Assembly: GCF_001704415.2 (NCBI RefSeq)
Contig: NW_017189763.1
Coordinates: forward strand, 230,680-294,679
Source of the DNA: Capra hircus
Taxonomy: Eukaryota; Chordata; Mammalia; Artiodactyla; Bovidae
Length of the DNA stretch: 64,000 bases
Direction: 5' to 3'
In this document: piece after piece, positions 46,782 through 59,700 of the stretch
Layout of the letters: each line of letters opens with the position of its first letter
Position numbering within the stretch: the first letter of the stretch is position 1
Made by a program: the position numbers and the translations under genes
Notes under the pieces: generated by a model
Seen by the model: the letters and a program-made list of their open reading frames with translations, nothing else
Databases searched by the model: none
Told to the model about the DNA's origin: nothing

Positions 46782-48014
46782 AGGCCAGGATCTAAATCTA
46801 GAATCATGCATGACATTTCTTTATCATTCCTTTTTGATCTGCTTTAATCTGAAATAGTTTCTCAGTCTTCCTGTCTTTCGTGAGTGACCTTAAAAGTTTT
46901 TTTTTCTTCCAGTTTTATTGAGATGTAATTGACATGCAGAACTTAATAAGTTTAAGTTGTACAGAATGATTTGACTTACAACCTGAAATGATTATCATAG
47001 TAACTTTAGTGAACACGTATCATCTCGTTTAGTTACAAAATCAAGGAAATAGAAAAAATTTCCTTGTGATGAGAATTCCAATTTTTATATTTTTTCTCAA
47101 GATGTTGACTTTTCTAGGTTCCTTGCATTTCCATATGAATATTATAATCAGCATATCAATTTGAAAAAAGGGACATTTGAAATTTTGATAGTGATTACAT
47201 TGAATCAGTAGATCACTTTGGAGTATATTGCTATCTTGACAGTGCTGAGTCTGACAATCCATGAATTTGGGATGTCTTTCAGTTGATTTAGGTCTTTAAT
47301 TGTTTTCAACAATATTTTGTAGTTTTCAGCCTAGAGAGTCCTGTACTTATTTTGCAAGTCTTGCAAGACTTGAAAATTTAGCACTGTATTAAATTTATTC
47401 CTATTTTATCCTTTTAATGTTCTTGTTAATGAAATTGTTTTAATAATTTCATTTTCATCTTATTCATTACATGCAAATAGAAATAAAGTGTACCTTGGGA
47501 TATAGATTTATATCCTGTGTACCTTGCAGCCTTGCTGAATTCGTTTATTATTTTGAATAGTCAAGTGCATGCATGTACGTGTGTGTGTATGAGTGTATTT
47601 CTTAGGATTTTCTGCATACAAGATCATGTCGTGTATAGAGATAGTTTTACTTCATTTCTAAACTACATGCCTTTTATTTCTTTTTATTGTCTTATTGCCC
47701 TGGCTGGAACTTCCAGTGAAGTGTTGAATAGAAGTAGTGACAGTAGACATTCTGTTCTTGTTCCTGATCATAGCTTTCAGCTACTTGTCATGAAATTGTT
47801 AGCTGTGGGATTTTATAGGCACCCTTCACTGGGTTAAGGGAGTTCTTTTCTATTCCTAATTTGTTGAGTGGCTTTTTAAAAACATGGAAAAGTACTAGTA
47901 TTTGTCAAATGCTTTTCTTGTGTCTGTTGATATGGTCATTTGTTTTATTGTCTATTATTTTACTAACATGATACATTGATTAATTTTCATTTGTTAGACT
48001 AACCTTGCATTCTT

Positions 48015-48167
48015 TTTTTTAAAGTTTATTTTTAATTGGAGGGTAGTTGCTATACAGTGTTGTGTTGGTTTCTGCCATGCATCAACATGAATCCACCATA
48101 GACAGGTATACCTATGTTCCCTCCCTCCATGCCCTCCCTCCCACCCCATCCAACCCCTCTAGATAAA
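48015..48167 (-). mobile_element. L1 3'-UTR insertion with target-site duplication
   Basis: A T-rich start is followed by antisense ruminant L1 3' UTR, with 'tgccatgcatcaacatgaat' near 48075. The 11-base duplication 'cttgcattctt' lies at 48004-48014 and 48168-48178. Confidence 0.9.
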
Positions 48168-48403
48168 CTTGCATTCTTGATACATATCCCACTTGGTCAG
48201 ATGCATAGGTCTCTTTATACATGTCTATATGCAATTTTATTATTTACTTGAAGATTTTTAATCTATATTTATAAGCAATGTTGGTCTGTATTTTTCTTGT
48301 GATGTCTTTGGTTTTGGTGCCAGGACACCAAATGAGAGGGAAAGTGTTGCCTCCTCTGCTCTTTTTTCTTCTTTAAACATTAGGTAGAATTTACCCATGA
48401 AGC

Positions 48404-48997
48404 TATGACAAACCTAGACAGCATATTAAAAAGCAGAGACATTACTTTGCCAACAAAGATCTGTCTAGTCAAAGCTATGGTTTTTCCAGTAGTCATGTAT
48501 GAATGTGAGAGTTGGACTATAAAGAAAGCTGAGCACCAAAAAGTGATGCTTTTTGAACTGTGGTATTGAAGACTCTTGAGAGTCCCTTGGACTTCAAGGA
48601 GATCCAGCCAGTCAATCCTAAAGTAAATCAGTCCTGAATATTCATTGGAAGGACTGATGCTGAAGCTGAAGCTCCAATACTTTGGCCACCTGATGCAAAG
48701 AACTGACTCATTGGAAAAGACCCTGATGCTGGGAAAAATTGAAGGCAGGAGGAGAAAGAGACAATAGAGGATGAGATTGTTGGATGGCATCACTGACTTG
48801 ATGGACATGAGTTTGGGCAAGATCTAAGAGTTGGTGATGGACAGGGAAGCCTGGTGTGCTGCAGTCCATGGAGTCACAAAGAGTTAGACAGGACTGAGCT
48901 AACTGACTGAACTGAACTGAGCTGAACCACCTAGAAAGCTCATAATCTTGTCAGCAAAGAGTTGGACATGACTGAGCGACTGAACTGAATTCAACTG
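48404..48997 (+). mobile_element. BovB 3' fragment with an unusual extended tail
   Basis: BovB C-terminal region and tail run to about 48920. Then come 37 extra bases (about 48921-48957) ending 'cataatcttgtcagcaa', and then a second BovB-like tail (48955-48992). The 11-base target duplication 'acccatgaagc' lies at 48393-48403 and 48998-49008, so the extra sequence was part of the inserted unit. The same extension occurs at 52389-52425 in opposite orientation. Confidence 0.88.
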
Positions 48998-49323
48998 ACC
49001 CATGAAGCAGTCTACACCTGGGCTTTCCTTATAGGAAGACTTTTTAGTGTTAATTAACAATTCTGCCTAATCTTTAAAAAAGAATTAACATCAATCTTTC
49101 AAAAGCTTGTCCAAAAAATAGCACAGGAGGCAACACTTCCCCTCATACTGTTACATATTCAGATTTTCCATTTCCTCTTTCCTTTTTTTGGTAATTTGTG
49201 TCTTTCTAGGAATTTGTTCATTTCTTCTAAGTTATCTAGTTTGTTGTTGTACAGTTATTCATAATATTATCTTAAAATGTTTTTCCTGTTAAGTCAATAT
49301 GTGATGTCCTCTCTTTCATTAAT

Positions 49324-49538
49324 GGGCTTCCCTGGTGGCTCAGCAGGGAAGAGTCTGCCTGCCAATGCAGGGGACATAAGTTTGATCCCTGGGTCAGGGA
49401 GATCCCCTGGAGAAGGAAGTGATAACCCACTCCAGTATTCTTGCCTGGGAAATCCCATGGACAGAGAAGCCTGGTGGGCTACAATCCATGGGGTTGCAAA
49501 GGAGTTGGACACGACTGAGCAACTAAACAACAACAACT
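49324..49538 (+). mobile_element. Bov-tA SINE
   Basis: It begins with the tRNA-like head 'gggcttccctggtggctcag' and ends in a CAACAA tail. Flanks of the type 'tttcattaat' and 'tttcattactaat' are a probable imperfect target duplication. Confidence 0.92.
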
Positions 49539-50546
49539 TTCATTACTAATTTTAGTAATTTGAGAGTTTTCTGACCTTGTCCAAAGGCTTGGCAATTTTG
49601 TTGCTTATTTCAAAAAAGTGACTTTTGGTTGTGATGATTTTTCTGGGTTGATTTTCTTTCCTCTATTTCATTTATTTACACTCTAATCTTCCTTCCTTCC
49701 TTCCTTCTACTTGCTTTGGGGTTAAGTTTCCTTTTCTACTTTCCTAAGATAAATTATTAGATTATTGATTTGAGGTATTGTTTTTCTAGCATTTACAGCT
49801 ATATATAAATTTCCCTTTCAATACTGCTTTTTCTGCATATGTAAGTTTTGGTCTCTTGTTTTAATTTTCATTCAACTCAAAGTGTTATCTGATTTTACTT
49901 GTGAATTTTCTTCTTTGGGCTGTTGGTATTTAGGAGTATTTAGTCGGTTTTTGTTTTTAATTATTCTTTACATACTTGTGCATTTTTTAGATCTTTATGT
50001 TGTTCTTTTCTAATTTAATTTTGTTGTAGTTAGAGACTGTATTTTCTTTGTATAATTTAACATCTTTTGAGACCTGTTCTATGCCTACTGTATGGTCTAT
50101 CCTTGAGAATGTTCCATATGCACTTAATAAGAATGTATATTCTACTGTTGTGAAATAAAAGTGTGCTGTGGAAGTCTGTTAGGTCTACTTAGTTTATATT
50201 GTTCAGATCTTCTGAATTGCTAATTTTCTGCCTAATTTACTTTATTAAAATAATACATTGAAATTTCTGTTATTATCACATTGTCTAATTTTTCCCTTCT
50301 GTTTTCTTTGTTCTTTACTTTCTGTTTCTTCTGTTTTTCCTTTCTGTGCTTTGTGTCAGTTTTTGTTTCAAATATTTTGTGGCTCTGTTGTTAGGTGCCT
50401 GTATGTTTATAATTGTGATCATATATGTTTCAGGTAGATTTACTATTTTACCATCACAATATCTCTCTTTAGCTCTAGTAACAATTTTTGCCTTAGTCAA
50501 ATCACAGTGGCTGTTTTCCTGGTGTATCATTTTCTATGCTTTTACT

Positions 50547-50945
50547 TTTTAAAAATTATTTATTTATTTATTTGGCTGCATTGGGTCTTAGTTGTGGCAC
50601 ACAGACTCTTTCATTGTAGCCTCTGGGCTTCTATTTGTGGCTCAGACCCTAGAGTGCATGGGCTCAGTAGTTGTGGTTTGTGAGCTCTCTAGTCACAGCT
50701 TGTTGCTTTAGTTGCCCCATAGCACATGGGATCTTAGTTCCCTGACCAGGGATTGAACCCTTGTACCCTATATTGGAGGGTAGAGTCTTTTTTTGTTTTT
50801 AACTCTTTTTAAAATTTTTATTTATTTTTTAATTGAAGGATAATTGCTTTACAGAGTTTTGTTGTTTTCTGTCAAACCTCAACATGAATCAGACATAGGT
50901 ATCCATATATCCCCTGTCTCTTACTACTGGGCCACCAGGGAAATC
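50547..50945 (-). mobile_element. CHR-2 SINE, split by an L1 3' end
   Basis: CHR-2 text on the minus strand covers about 50560-50785 and resumes at about 50922-50945 with the complement of the head, 'ctgggccaccagggaaatcc'. Between them is antisense L1 3' UTR (about 50790-50920). The target duplication 'ctatgcttttacttttt' (near 50534) and its near-copy 'ctatgcttttatttttaa' (near 50948) flank the whole. Confidence 0.82.
50790..50920 (-). mobile_element. L1 3'-UTR insertion inside CHR-2
   Basis: Antisense L1 3' UTR includes 'taattgctttacagagtttt' and 'cctcaacatgaatcagacat'. It interrupts the CHR-2 element just before its head. Confidence 0.78.
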
Positions 50946-51397
50946 CCTATGCTTTTATTTTTAACCTAAATATATCTTTGTATCTAAAATATATTTTCTT
51001 TGGACAAGGTATACTTGGATTTTTTTTTAATAAAATCTGACAAACTTTGTCTTTTGATTGCATTATTTAACTCACACATATTTAATGTAATTATTGAGGC
51101 AATTAGATTTATTTTTGCAATTTTGCTTTCATTTTCTATGTCTCATGTCAATTTTTGTTCTTCTCTTCCTCCTTTAATGCCTTTACTTGTATTCAGTAGA
51201 TATTTTATGGTGTGCCAAGCAGGTGCTGTGAGTATCAGAACAACTCTTTAACAGCATAGAGACATGAGGGAATATGGGACTGGAATTTTCACGAAATGGC
51301 TTCCTCAACCTTCTCAATAGAGAAGGAGCTAGGCATGGAAAATTAGTGTCTATGGTATCTTCCAGTTTTCACCAACTGCCAAATCCACCTATGCATG

Positions 51398-51968
51398 TGT
51401 GCATGCTCAGTTGCTAAGTCATGTCCAACTCTTTGCTACCCCATGAACTACAGCAGGCCAGGCTTCCCTGTCCTTCACCAGCTCCCTGAGCTTGCACAAA
51501 CTCATGTCCATTGAGTCAGTGATGCCATCTAACCATGGCATCCTCTGTCATCCCTTTCTCTTCTTGCCTTCAATCTTTCCCAGCATCAAAGTCTTTGCCA
51601 GTGATTCAGTTCTTCGCATGAGGTGGCCAAAGTATTGGAGCTTCAGCTTCAACATCAGCCCTTCCAATGAATATTCAGGACTGATTCCCTTTAGGATTCA
51701 CTGATTTTATCCATTTGCTCTCCAAGAGACTCTCAAAAGTCTTCCACTGCACTACAGTACAAAAGTATCAATTCCTTGGTGCTCAGCCTTCTTTATAGTC
51801 CAACTCTCACATCCATACATGACTACTGGAAAAACAATAGCTTTGACTATATGGACCTTTGTCACCAAAGTGATGTATCCACTTCTTAATATGCTGTCTA
51901 GGTTTATCATAGCTTTTCTTCCAAGGAGCAAGCAACTTTTAACTTCATGATTGGAGTCAATGTCCACA
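51398..51968 (-). mobile_element. BovB 3' fragment
   Basis: The tail complement is followed by C-terminal coding sequence (open piece 51752-51967 on the minus strand). It is truncated at about 51968. Confidence 0.9.
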
Positions 51969-52388
51969 GGTTTTTTAAGAGACCACCTGAGAGTAGATTA
52001 AAGGAGTGCAGGCTCCACCCTCCCTTGCCCCTTGAACCATTATTATGAAACTCTTCATCAAATACTCTGGGCTTGGGAAACAGAGTTTTTAAAGGCAGGA
52101 GCCCACTGTGTCCCCATTTGCCTGACAAAGTTATAAAGCCATCCTATTGCCAAAATCTTGGCTCTCTGTTCATCAATAATGTGTGCCAAACAGTAATATG
52201 GAGACAGAGTTATAGAGGAGAAGGAAAGAATGGCGTTATTACCTTGCCAGGCAAAGGGAGAACACAGTAGGCTAGTGCCTCAAGAGCTATGCATTTCTCC
52301 CTGGTGAATAGGGAGGAGTCAGGCAGGGTTATGTGATAAAGATCAAGGCAGTAACAGTCTTTCTTCTTTAGAATTTCAAAAGGGTGGC
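51969..52388 (-). mobile_element. Possible LTR fragment, not assigned
   Basis: The composition and phrases such as 'attaccttgccaggcaaagg' (52239-52258) resemble ERV LTRs of ruminants, and the complement holds AATAA beside this block. No partner LTR or TG...CA ends were found. It may also be an unrelated repeat. Confidence 0.35.
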
Positions 52389-53252
52389 ATTGCTGACAAG
52401 ATTATGGGCTTCCTAGGTGGTTCAGCTCAGTTCAGTTCAGTCAGGTAGCTCAGTCCTGTCTGACTCTTTGTGACCCATGGACTGCAGCATGCCAGGCCCC
52501 CCTGTCTATCACCAATTCCTGGAGTTTACTCAAACTCATGTCCTTTGAGTCGGTGATGCTATCCAACCATCTCATCCTCTATCATCCCCTTCTCCTCCCA
52601 CCTTCAATGTTTTCCAGCATCAGGGTCTTTTCCAATGAGTCAGTTCTTTGCATCAGATGGCCAAAATATTGGAATTTCTGTTTCAACATCAGTCCTTCCA
52701 ATGAATATTCAGGACTGCTTTCCTTTAGGATGGACTGGCTGGATCTCCTTGCAGTCCAAGGGACTCTCAAGAGTCTTCTCCAACACCACAGTTCAAAAAC
52801 ATCAAGTCTTCAACTCTCAGCTTTCCTTATAGTCCAACTCTCACATCCATACATGACCACTGGAAAAACCATAGCCTTGACTAGATGGAACTTTGTTGGC
52901 AAAGTAATGCCTTTGCTTTTTAACATGCTGTCTAGGTTGGTCATAACTTTTCTTCACAGAGTAAGCGTCTTTTAATTTCATGGCTGCAGTCACAATCTGC
53001 AGTGACTTTGGAGCCCCCCAAAATAAAGTGTGCCCCTGTTTCCACTATTTCCCCATCTATTTGCCATGAAGTGATGGGACCAGGTGCTACATTCTTAGAT
53101 TTTTGAATGTTGAGCTTTAAGCCAACTTTTTCACTCTCCTCTTTCATTTTCATCAAGAGGCTCTTTAGTTCTTTGCTTTCTGCCATAAGGGTAGTGTTAT
53201 CTGCATATCTGAGGTTACTAATATTTCTCCTGGCAATCTTGATTCCAAAGAA
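52389..53252 (-). mobile_element. BovB LINE, 3' third, with the same extended tail
   Basis: BovB on the minus strand runs from the tail complement (about 52425) to the transcriptase region (open pieces 52582-52770 and 52941-53258). Before the normal tail lies the extension 52389-52425 ('gggcttcctaggtggttcag' is part of it), which on the plus strand looks like the first 20 bases of a Bov-tA head. The 5' side ends abruptly at 53252 against BovB of opposite orientation. Confidence 0.88.
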
Positions 53253-53330
53253 TAGCAAGAAGAGATAAGAAAGCCTTCTTCAGGGATCAATGCAAAGAAA
53301 TAGAGGAAAACAACAGAATGCAAAAGACTT
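53253..53330 (+). mobile_element. BovB internal fragment, plus orientation
   Basis: About 78 bases of the BovB linker region ('agaagagataagaaagcctt') lie between the minus-strand copy and the next plus-strand copy. It joins the next copy at a non-collinear point, so it is either an inverted 5' tip of the minus-strand copy or a separate rearranged piece. Confidence 0.8.
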
Positions 53331-56306
53331 AACTCCCCAGGCGATTAGGTGCCCAATATGCTACTGGAGATCAGTGGAGAAATAACTCCAGAAAGAATGA
53401 AGGGATGGAGCCAAAGCAAAAATAATACCCAGTTGTGGATATGACTGGAGATAGAAGCAAGATCCGATGCTGTAAAGAGCAATATTGCATAGGAACCTGG
53501 AATGTCAGGTCCATGAATCAAGGCAAATTGGAAGTGGTCAAACAAGAGATAGCAAGGGTGAACGTCGACATTCTAGGAATCAGCGAACTAAAATGGACTG
53601 GAATGGGTGAATTTACCTCAGATGACCATTATATCTACTACTGCAGGCAGGAATCCCTCAGAAGAAATGGAGTAGCTATCATGGTCAACAAAAGAGTCCA
53701 AAGTGCAGTACTTGGGTGCAATCTCAAAAATGACAAAATGATCTCTGTTCGTCTCCAGGGCAAACCATTCAATATCACAGTTATCCAAGTCTATGCCCCA
53801 ACCAGTAACGCTGAAGAAGCTGTAGTTGAATGGTTTTATGAAGACCTACAAGACCTTTTAGAACTAACACCCAAAAAAGATGTCTTTTTCATTATAGGGG
53901 ACGGGAATGCAAAAGTATGAAGTCAAGAAACACCTGGAGTAACAGGCAAATTTGGCCTTGGAATGCAGAATGAAGCAGGACAAAGACTACTAGAGTTTTG
54001 CCAAGAAAATGCACTGGTCATAGCACACACCCTCTTCCAACAACACAAGAGAAGACTCTACACATGGACATCACCAAATGGTCAACACCGAAATCAGATT
54101 GATTATATTCTCTGCAGCCAAAGATGGAGAAGCTCTATACAGTCAACAAAAACAAGACCAGGTGCTGACTGTAGCTCAGATCATGAACTCCTTATTACGA
54201 AATTCAGACTCAAATTGACGAAAGTACGGAAAACAGCTAGATCATTCAGGTATGACCTAAATCAAATCCCTTATGATTATACATTGGAAGTGAGAAATAG
54301 ATTTAAGGGCCTAGATCTGATAGAGTGCCTGATGAACTATGGTGTGAGGTTTGTGACATTTTACAAGAGACAGCGATCAAGACCGTCCCCATGGAAAAGA
54401 AATGCAAAAAAGCAAAATGGCTGTCTGGGGAGGCCTTACAAGTAGCTGTGAAAAGAAGAGAAATGAAAAGCAAAGGAGAAAAGGAAAGATATAAGCATCT
54501 GAATGCAGAGTTCCAAAAGAATAGCAAGAAGAGATAAGAAAGCCTTCTTCAGTGATCAATGTAAAGAAATAGAACAACAGAATGGGAAAGACTAGAGATC
54601 TCTTCAAGAAAATTAGAGATACCAAGGGAACATTTCATGCAAAGATGGCTCAAGAAAGGACAGAAATGGTATGGACCTAACAGAAGCAGAAGATATTAAG
54701 AAGAGGTGGCAAGAATACACAGAAGAACTGTACAAAAAAGATCTTCACGACCCAGATAATCATGATGATGTGATCACTAATCTAGAGCCAGACATCTTGG
54801 AATGTGAAGTGAAGTGGGCCTTAGAAAGCATGACTATGAACAAAGCTAGTGGAGGTGATGGAATTCCAGTGGAGCTATTTCAAATCCTGAAAGATGATGC
54901 TGTGAAAGTGCTGCACTCAATATGCCAGCAAGTTTGGAAAACTCAGCAGTGGCCACAGGACTGGAAAAGGTCAGTTTTCATTCCAATTCCAAAGAAAGGC
55001 AATGCCAAAGAATGCTCAAACAATTGCACTCATCTCACATGCTAGTAAAGTAATGCTCAAAATTCTCCAAGCCAGGCTTCAGCAATACATGAACTGTGAA
55101 CTTCCTGATGTTCAAGCTGGTTGTAGAAAAGGCAGAGGAACTAGAGATCAAATTGCCAACATCCGCTGGATCATGGAAAAAGCAAGAGAGTTCCAAAAAA
55201 CATCTATTTCTGCTCTATTGACTATGCCAAAGCCTTTGACTGTGTGGATCACAATAAACTGTGAACAATTCTGAAAGAGATGGGAATACCAGACCACCTG
55301 CCTTGCCTCTTGAGAAATCTGAATGCAGGTCAGGAAGCAACAGTTAGAACTGGACATGGAACAACAGACTGGTTCCAAATAGGAAAAGGAGAACATCAAG
55401 GCTGTATATTGTCACCCCTGCTTATTTAACTTATATACAGGAGTACATCATGAGAAACGCTGGACTGGAGGAAACACAAGCTGGAATCAACGATTGCCGG
55501 GAGAAATATCAATAACCTCATATATGCAGATGACACTACCTTATGGCAGAAAGTGAAGAGGAACTAAAAAGCCTCTTGATGAAAGTGAAAGAGGAGAGTG
55601 AAAAAGTTGGCTTAAAGCTCAACATTCAGAAAACGAAGATCATGGCATCTGGTCCCATCACTTCATGGGAAATTGATGGGGAAACAGTAGAAACACTGTC
55701 AGACTTTATTTCTTTGGGCTCCAAAATCACTGCAGATGGTGATTGCAGCCATGAAATTAAAGATGCTTACTCCTTGTAAGAAAAGTTATGACCAACCTAG
55801 ATAGTATATTCAAAAGCAGAGACATTACTTTGCCGACTAAGGTCCGTCTAGTCAAGGCTATGGTTTTTCCTGTGATCATATATGGATGTGAGAGTTGGAC
55901 TGTGAAGAAGGCTGAGTGCTGACGAATTGATGCTTTTGAACTGCGGTGTTGGAGAAGACTCTTGAGAGTCCCTTCGACTGCATGGAGATCCAACCAGTCC
56001 ATCCTGAAGGAGATCAGCCCTGGGATTTCTTAGGAAGGAATGATGCTAAAGCTGAAACTCCAGTACTTTGGCCACCTCATGCGAGGAATTGACCCATTGG
56101 ATAACACTGTGATGCTGGGAGGGATTGAAGGCAGGAGGAGAAGGGGACGACTGAGGATGAGATGGCTGGATGGCATCACGGACTCGATGGACGTGAGTCT
56201 GAGTGAACTCCAGGAGATGGTGATGGACAGGGAGGCCTGGCGTGCTGCAATTCATGTGGTCGCAAAGAGTCGGACACGACTGAGACTGAACTGAACTGAA
56301 CTGGGA
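53331..56306 (+). mobile_element. BovB LINE, nearly full coding length
   Basis: It starts just before the endonuclease domain ('aactccccaggcgattaggt') and runs to the tail 'ctgaactgaactgaactg'. The 5' leader is absent. It is one of the least diverged BovB copies in the window. Confidence 0.95.
53435..56294 (+). pseudogene. BovB ORF (endonuclease-reverse transcriptase), frameshifted
   Basis: The N-terminal endonuclease is open for 161 codons (53435-53920), including GTWNVRSMNQGKLEVVKQEI and the following catalytic-domain text. It continues after a stop at about 53920 in 53963-54445. The linker is in 54325-54537 and 54671-55045, the transcriptase in 55002-55274 and 55543-55779, and the C-terminal region in 56040-56294. 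The YADD codons are at 55523-55534. Single-base losses, for example in the 'gccaaagaatgctcaaacaa' region near 55005, break the frame. In an active copy this protein would mobilise both BovB and the Bov-tA and BovA SINEs. Confidence 0.9.
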
Positions 56307-56765
56307 GGGCGGAATCTGGAATTTCTGTTGTGGAAATCCTTGAATGCTGTGGGGGGATAAATCAAGTTATGGTCAGGGAAGAATTGGAGGCCAAGAGTTG
56401 CAGCTCAACAAAAACCCTGGAAGGAAGAAATGCCCCAATGATTGACCTGCTTTTTTTTCACTTATTTTTTTATTTTTTTTTTAATTTTAAAATCTTTAAT
56501 TCTTACATGCGTTCCCAAACATGAACCCCCCTCCCACCTCCCTCCCCAACATCTCTCTGGGTCATCCCCATGCACCAGCCCCAAGCATGCTGCATCCTGC
56601 GTCAGACATAGACTGGCGATTCAATTCTTACATGATAGTATACATGTTAGAATGCCATTCTCCCAAATCATCCCACCCTCTCCCTCTCCCTCTGAGTCCA
56701 AAAGTCCGTTATACACATCTGTGTCTTTTTTCCTGTCTTGCATACAGGGTCGTCATTGCCATCTT

Positions 56766-59700
56766 CTAAATTCCATATATATGTGTTAGTATACTGTATT
56801 GGTGTTTTTCTTTCTGGCTTACTTCACTCTGTATAATCGGCTCCAGTTTCATCCATCTCATCAGAACTGATTCAAATGAATTCTTTTTAACGGCTGAGTA
56901 ATACTCCATTGTGTATATGTACCACAGCTTTCTTATCCATTCATCTGCTGATGGACATCTAGGTTGTTTCCATGTCCTGGCTATTATAAACAGTGCTGCG
57001 ATGAACATTGGGGTACATGTGTCTCTTTCAATTCTGGTTTCCTCGGTGTGTATGCCCAGCAGTGGGATTGCTGGGTCATAAGGTAGTTCTATTTGCAATT
57101 TTTTAAGGAATCTCCACACTGTTCTCCATAGTGGCTGTACTAGTTTGCATTCCCACCAACAGTGTAGGAGGGTTCCCTTTTCTCCACACCCTCTCCAGCA
57201 TTTATTGCTTGCAGATTTTTGGATCGCAGCCATTCTGACTGGTGTGAAGTGGTACCTCATTGTGGTTTTGATTTGCATTTCTCTAATAATGAGTGATGTT
57301 GAGCATCTTTTCATGTGTTTGTTAGCCATCCGTATGTCTTCTTTGGAGAAATGTCTATTTAGTTCTTTGGCCCATTTTTTGATTGGGTCGTTTATTTTTC
57401 TGGAATTGAGCTGCATAAGTTGCTTGTATATTTTTGAGATTAGTTGTTTGTCAGTTGCTTCATTTGCTATTATTTTCTCCCATTCAGAAGGCTGTCTTTT
57501 CACCTTGCTTATATTTTCCTTTGTTGTGCAGAAGCTTTTAATTTTAATTAGATCCCATTTGTTTATTTTTGCTTTTATTTCCAGAATTCTGGGAGGTGGA
57601 TCATAGAGGATCCTGCTGTGATTTATGTCTGAGAGTGTTTTGCCTATGTTCTCCTCTAGGAGTTTTATAGTTTCTGGTCTTACATTTAGATCTTTAATCC
57701 ATTTTGAGTTTATTTTTGTGTGCGGTGTTAGAAAGTGATCTAGTTTCATTCTTTTACAAGTGGTTGACCAGTTTTCCCAGCACCACTTGTTAAAGAGATT
57801 GTCTTTACTCCATTGTATATTCTTGCCTCCTTTGTCAAAGATAAGGTGTCCATATGTGTGTGGATTTATCTCTGGGCTTTCTATTTTGTTCCATTGATCT
57901 ATATGTCTGTCTTTGTGCCAGTACCATACTGTCTTGATGACTGTGGCTTTGTAGTAGAGCCTGAAGTCAGGCAAGTTGATTCCTCCAGTTCCATTCTTCT
58001 TTCTCAAGATTGCTTTGGCTATTCGAGGTTTTTTGTATTTCCATACAAATCTTGAAATTATTTGTTCTAGTTCTGTGAAAAATGTGGCTGGTAGCTTGAT
58101 AGGGATTGCATTGAATTTGTAAATTGCTTTGGGTAGTATACTCATTTTCACTATATTGATTCTTCCGATCCATGAACATGGTATATTTCTCCATCTATTA
58201 GTGTCCTCTTTGATTTCTTTCATCAGTGTTTTATAGTTTTCTATATATAGGTCTTTAGTTTCTTTAGGTAGATATATTCCTAAGTATTTTATTCTTTTCG
58301 TTGCAATGGTGAATGGAATTGTTTCCTTAATTTCTTTTTCTACTTTCTCATTATTCGTGTATAGGAATGCAAGGGATTTCTGTGTGTTGATTTTATATCC
58401 TGCAACTTTACTATATTCATTGATTAGCTCTAGTAATTTTCTGGTGGAGTCTTTAGGGTTTTCCATGTAGAGGATCATGTCATCTGCAAACAGTGAGAGT
58501 TTTACTTCTTCTTTTCCAATTTGGATTCCTTTTATTTCTTTTTCTGCTCTGATTGCTGTGGCCAAAACTTCCAGAACTATGTTGAATAGTAGCGGTGAAA
58601 GTGGACACCCTTGTCTTGTTCCTGACTTTAGGGGAAATGCTTTCAATTTTTCACCATTGAGGATAATGTTTGCTGTGGGTTTGTCATATATAGCTTTTAT
58701 TATGTTGAGGTATGTTCCTTCTATTCCTGCTTTCTGGAGAGTTTTTATCATAAATGGATGTTGAATTTTGTCAAAGGCCTTCTCTGCATCTATTGAGATA
58801 ATCATATGGTTTTTATTTTTCAATTTGTTAATGTGGTGAATTACATTGATTGATTTGCGGATATTGAAGAATCCTTGCATCCCTGGGATAAAGCCCACTT
58901 GGTCATGGTGTATGATCTTTTTAATGTGTTGTTGGATTCTGATTGCTAGAATTTTGTTGAGGATTTTTGCATCTATGTTCATCAGTGATATTGGCCTGTA
59001 GTTTTCTTTTTTGTGACATCTTTGTCAGGTTTTGGTATTAGGGTGATGGTGGCCTCATAGAATGAGTTTGGAAGTTTACCTTCCTCTGCAATTTTCTGGA
59101 AGAGTTTGAGGAGGATAGGTGTTAGCTCTTCTCGAAATTTTTGGTAGAATTCAGCTGTGAAGCCGTCTGGACCTGGGCTTTTGTTTGCTGGAAGATTTCT
59201 GATTACAGTTTCAATTTCCGTGCTTGTGATGGGTCTGTTAAGATTTTCTATTTCTTCCTGGTTCAGTTTTGGAAAATTGTACTTTTCTAAGAATTTGTCC
59301 ATTTCTTCCACGTTGTCCATTTTATTGGCATACAACTGCTGATAGTAGTCTCTTATGATCCTTTGTATTTCTGTGTTGTCTGTTGTGATCTCTCCATTTT
59401 CATTTCTAATTTTATTGATTTGATTTTTCTCTCTTTGCTTCTTGATGAGTCTGGCTAATGGTTTGTCAATTTTATTTATCCTTTCAAAGAACCAGCTTTT
59501 GGCTTTGTTTGATTTTTGCTATGGTCTCTTTTGTTTCTTTTGCATTTATTTCTGCCCTAATTTTTAAGATTTCTTTCCTTCTACTAACTCTGGGGTTCTC
59601 CAATTCTTCCTTTTCTAGTTGCTTTAGTGTGGTAGAGTTAGGTTATTTATTTGACTTTTTTCTTGTTTTCTTGAGGTATGCCTGTATTGCTATGAACTTT

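Larger units (their letters stand above)
46900..51200 (-). mobile_element. Old L1, 3' UTR to start of ORF2, with nested insertions
   Basis: Antisense L1 text appears in the right order on both sides of every insertion: 3' UTR at 46900-47065, ORF2 C-terminal to transcriptase regions at 47066-48003, 48179-48392 and 49009-49320, the middle of ORF2 at 49545-50530, and the ORF1-ORF2 region at 50965-51200. No frame survives. Insertions inside it are an L1 3' end (48015-48167), a BovB (48404-48997), a Bov-tA (49324-49538), and a CHR-2 (50547-50945) that itself holds another L1 3' end. Confidence 0.8.

Noticed and set aside
56442..56789. A 115-codon plus-strand frame with a hydrophobic start
   Set aside because: It is antisense to the L1 3' UTR and end of ORF2, so it is a shadow frame.
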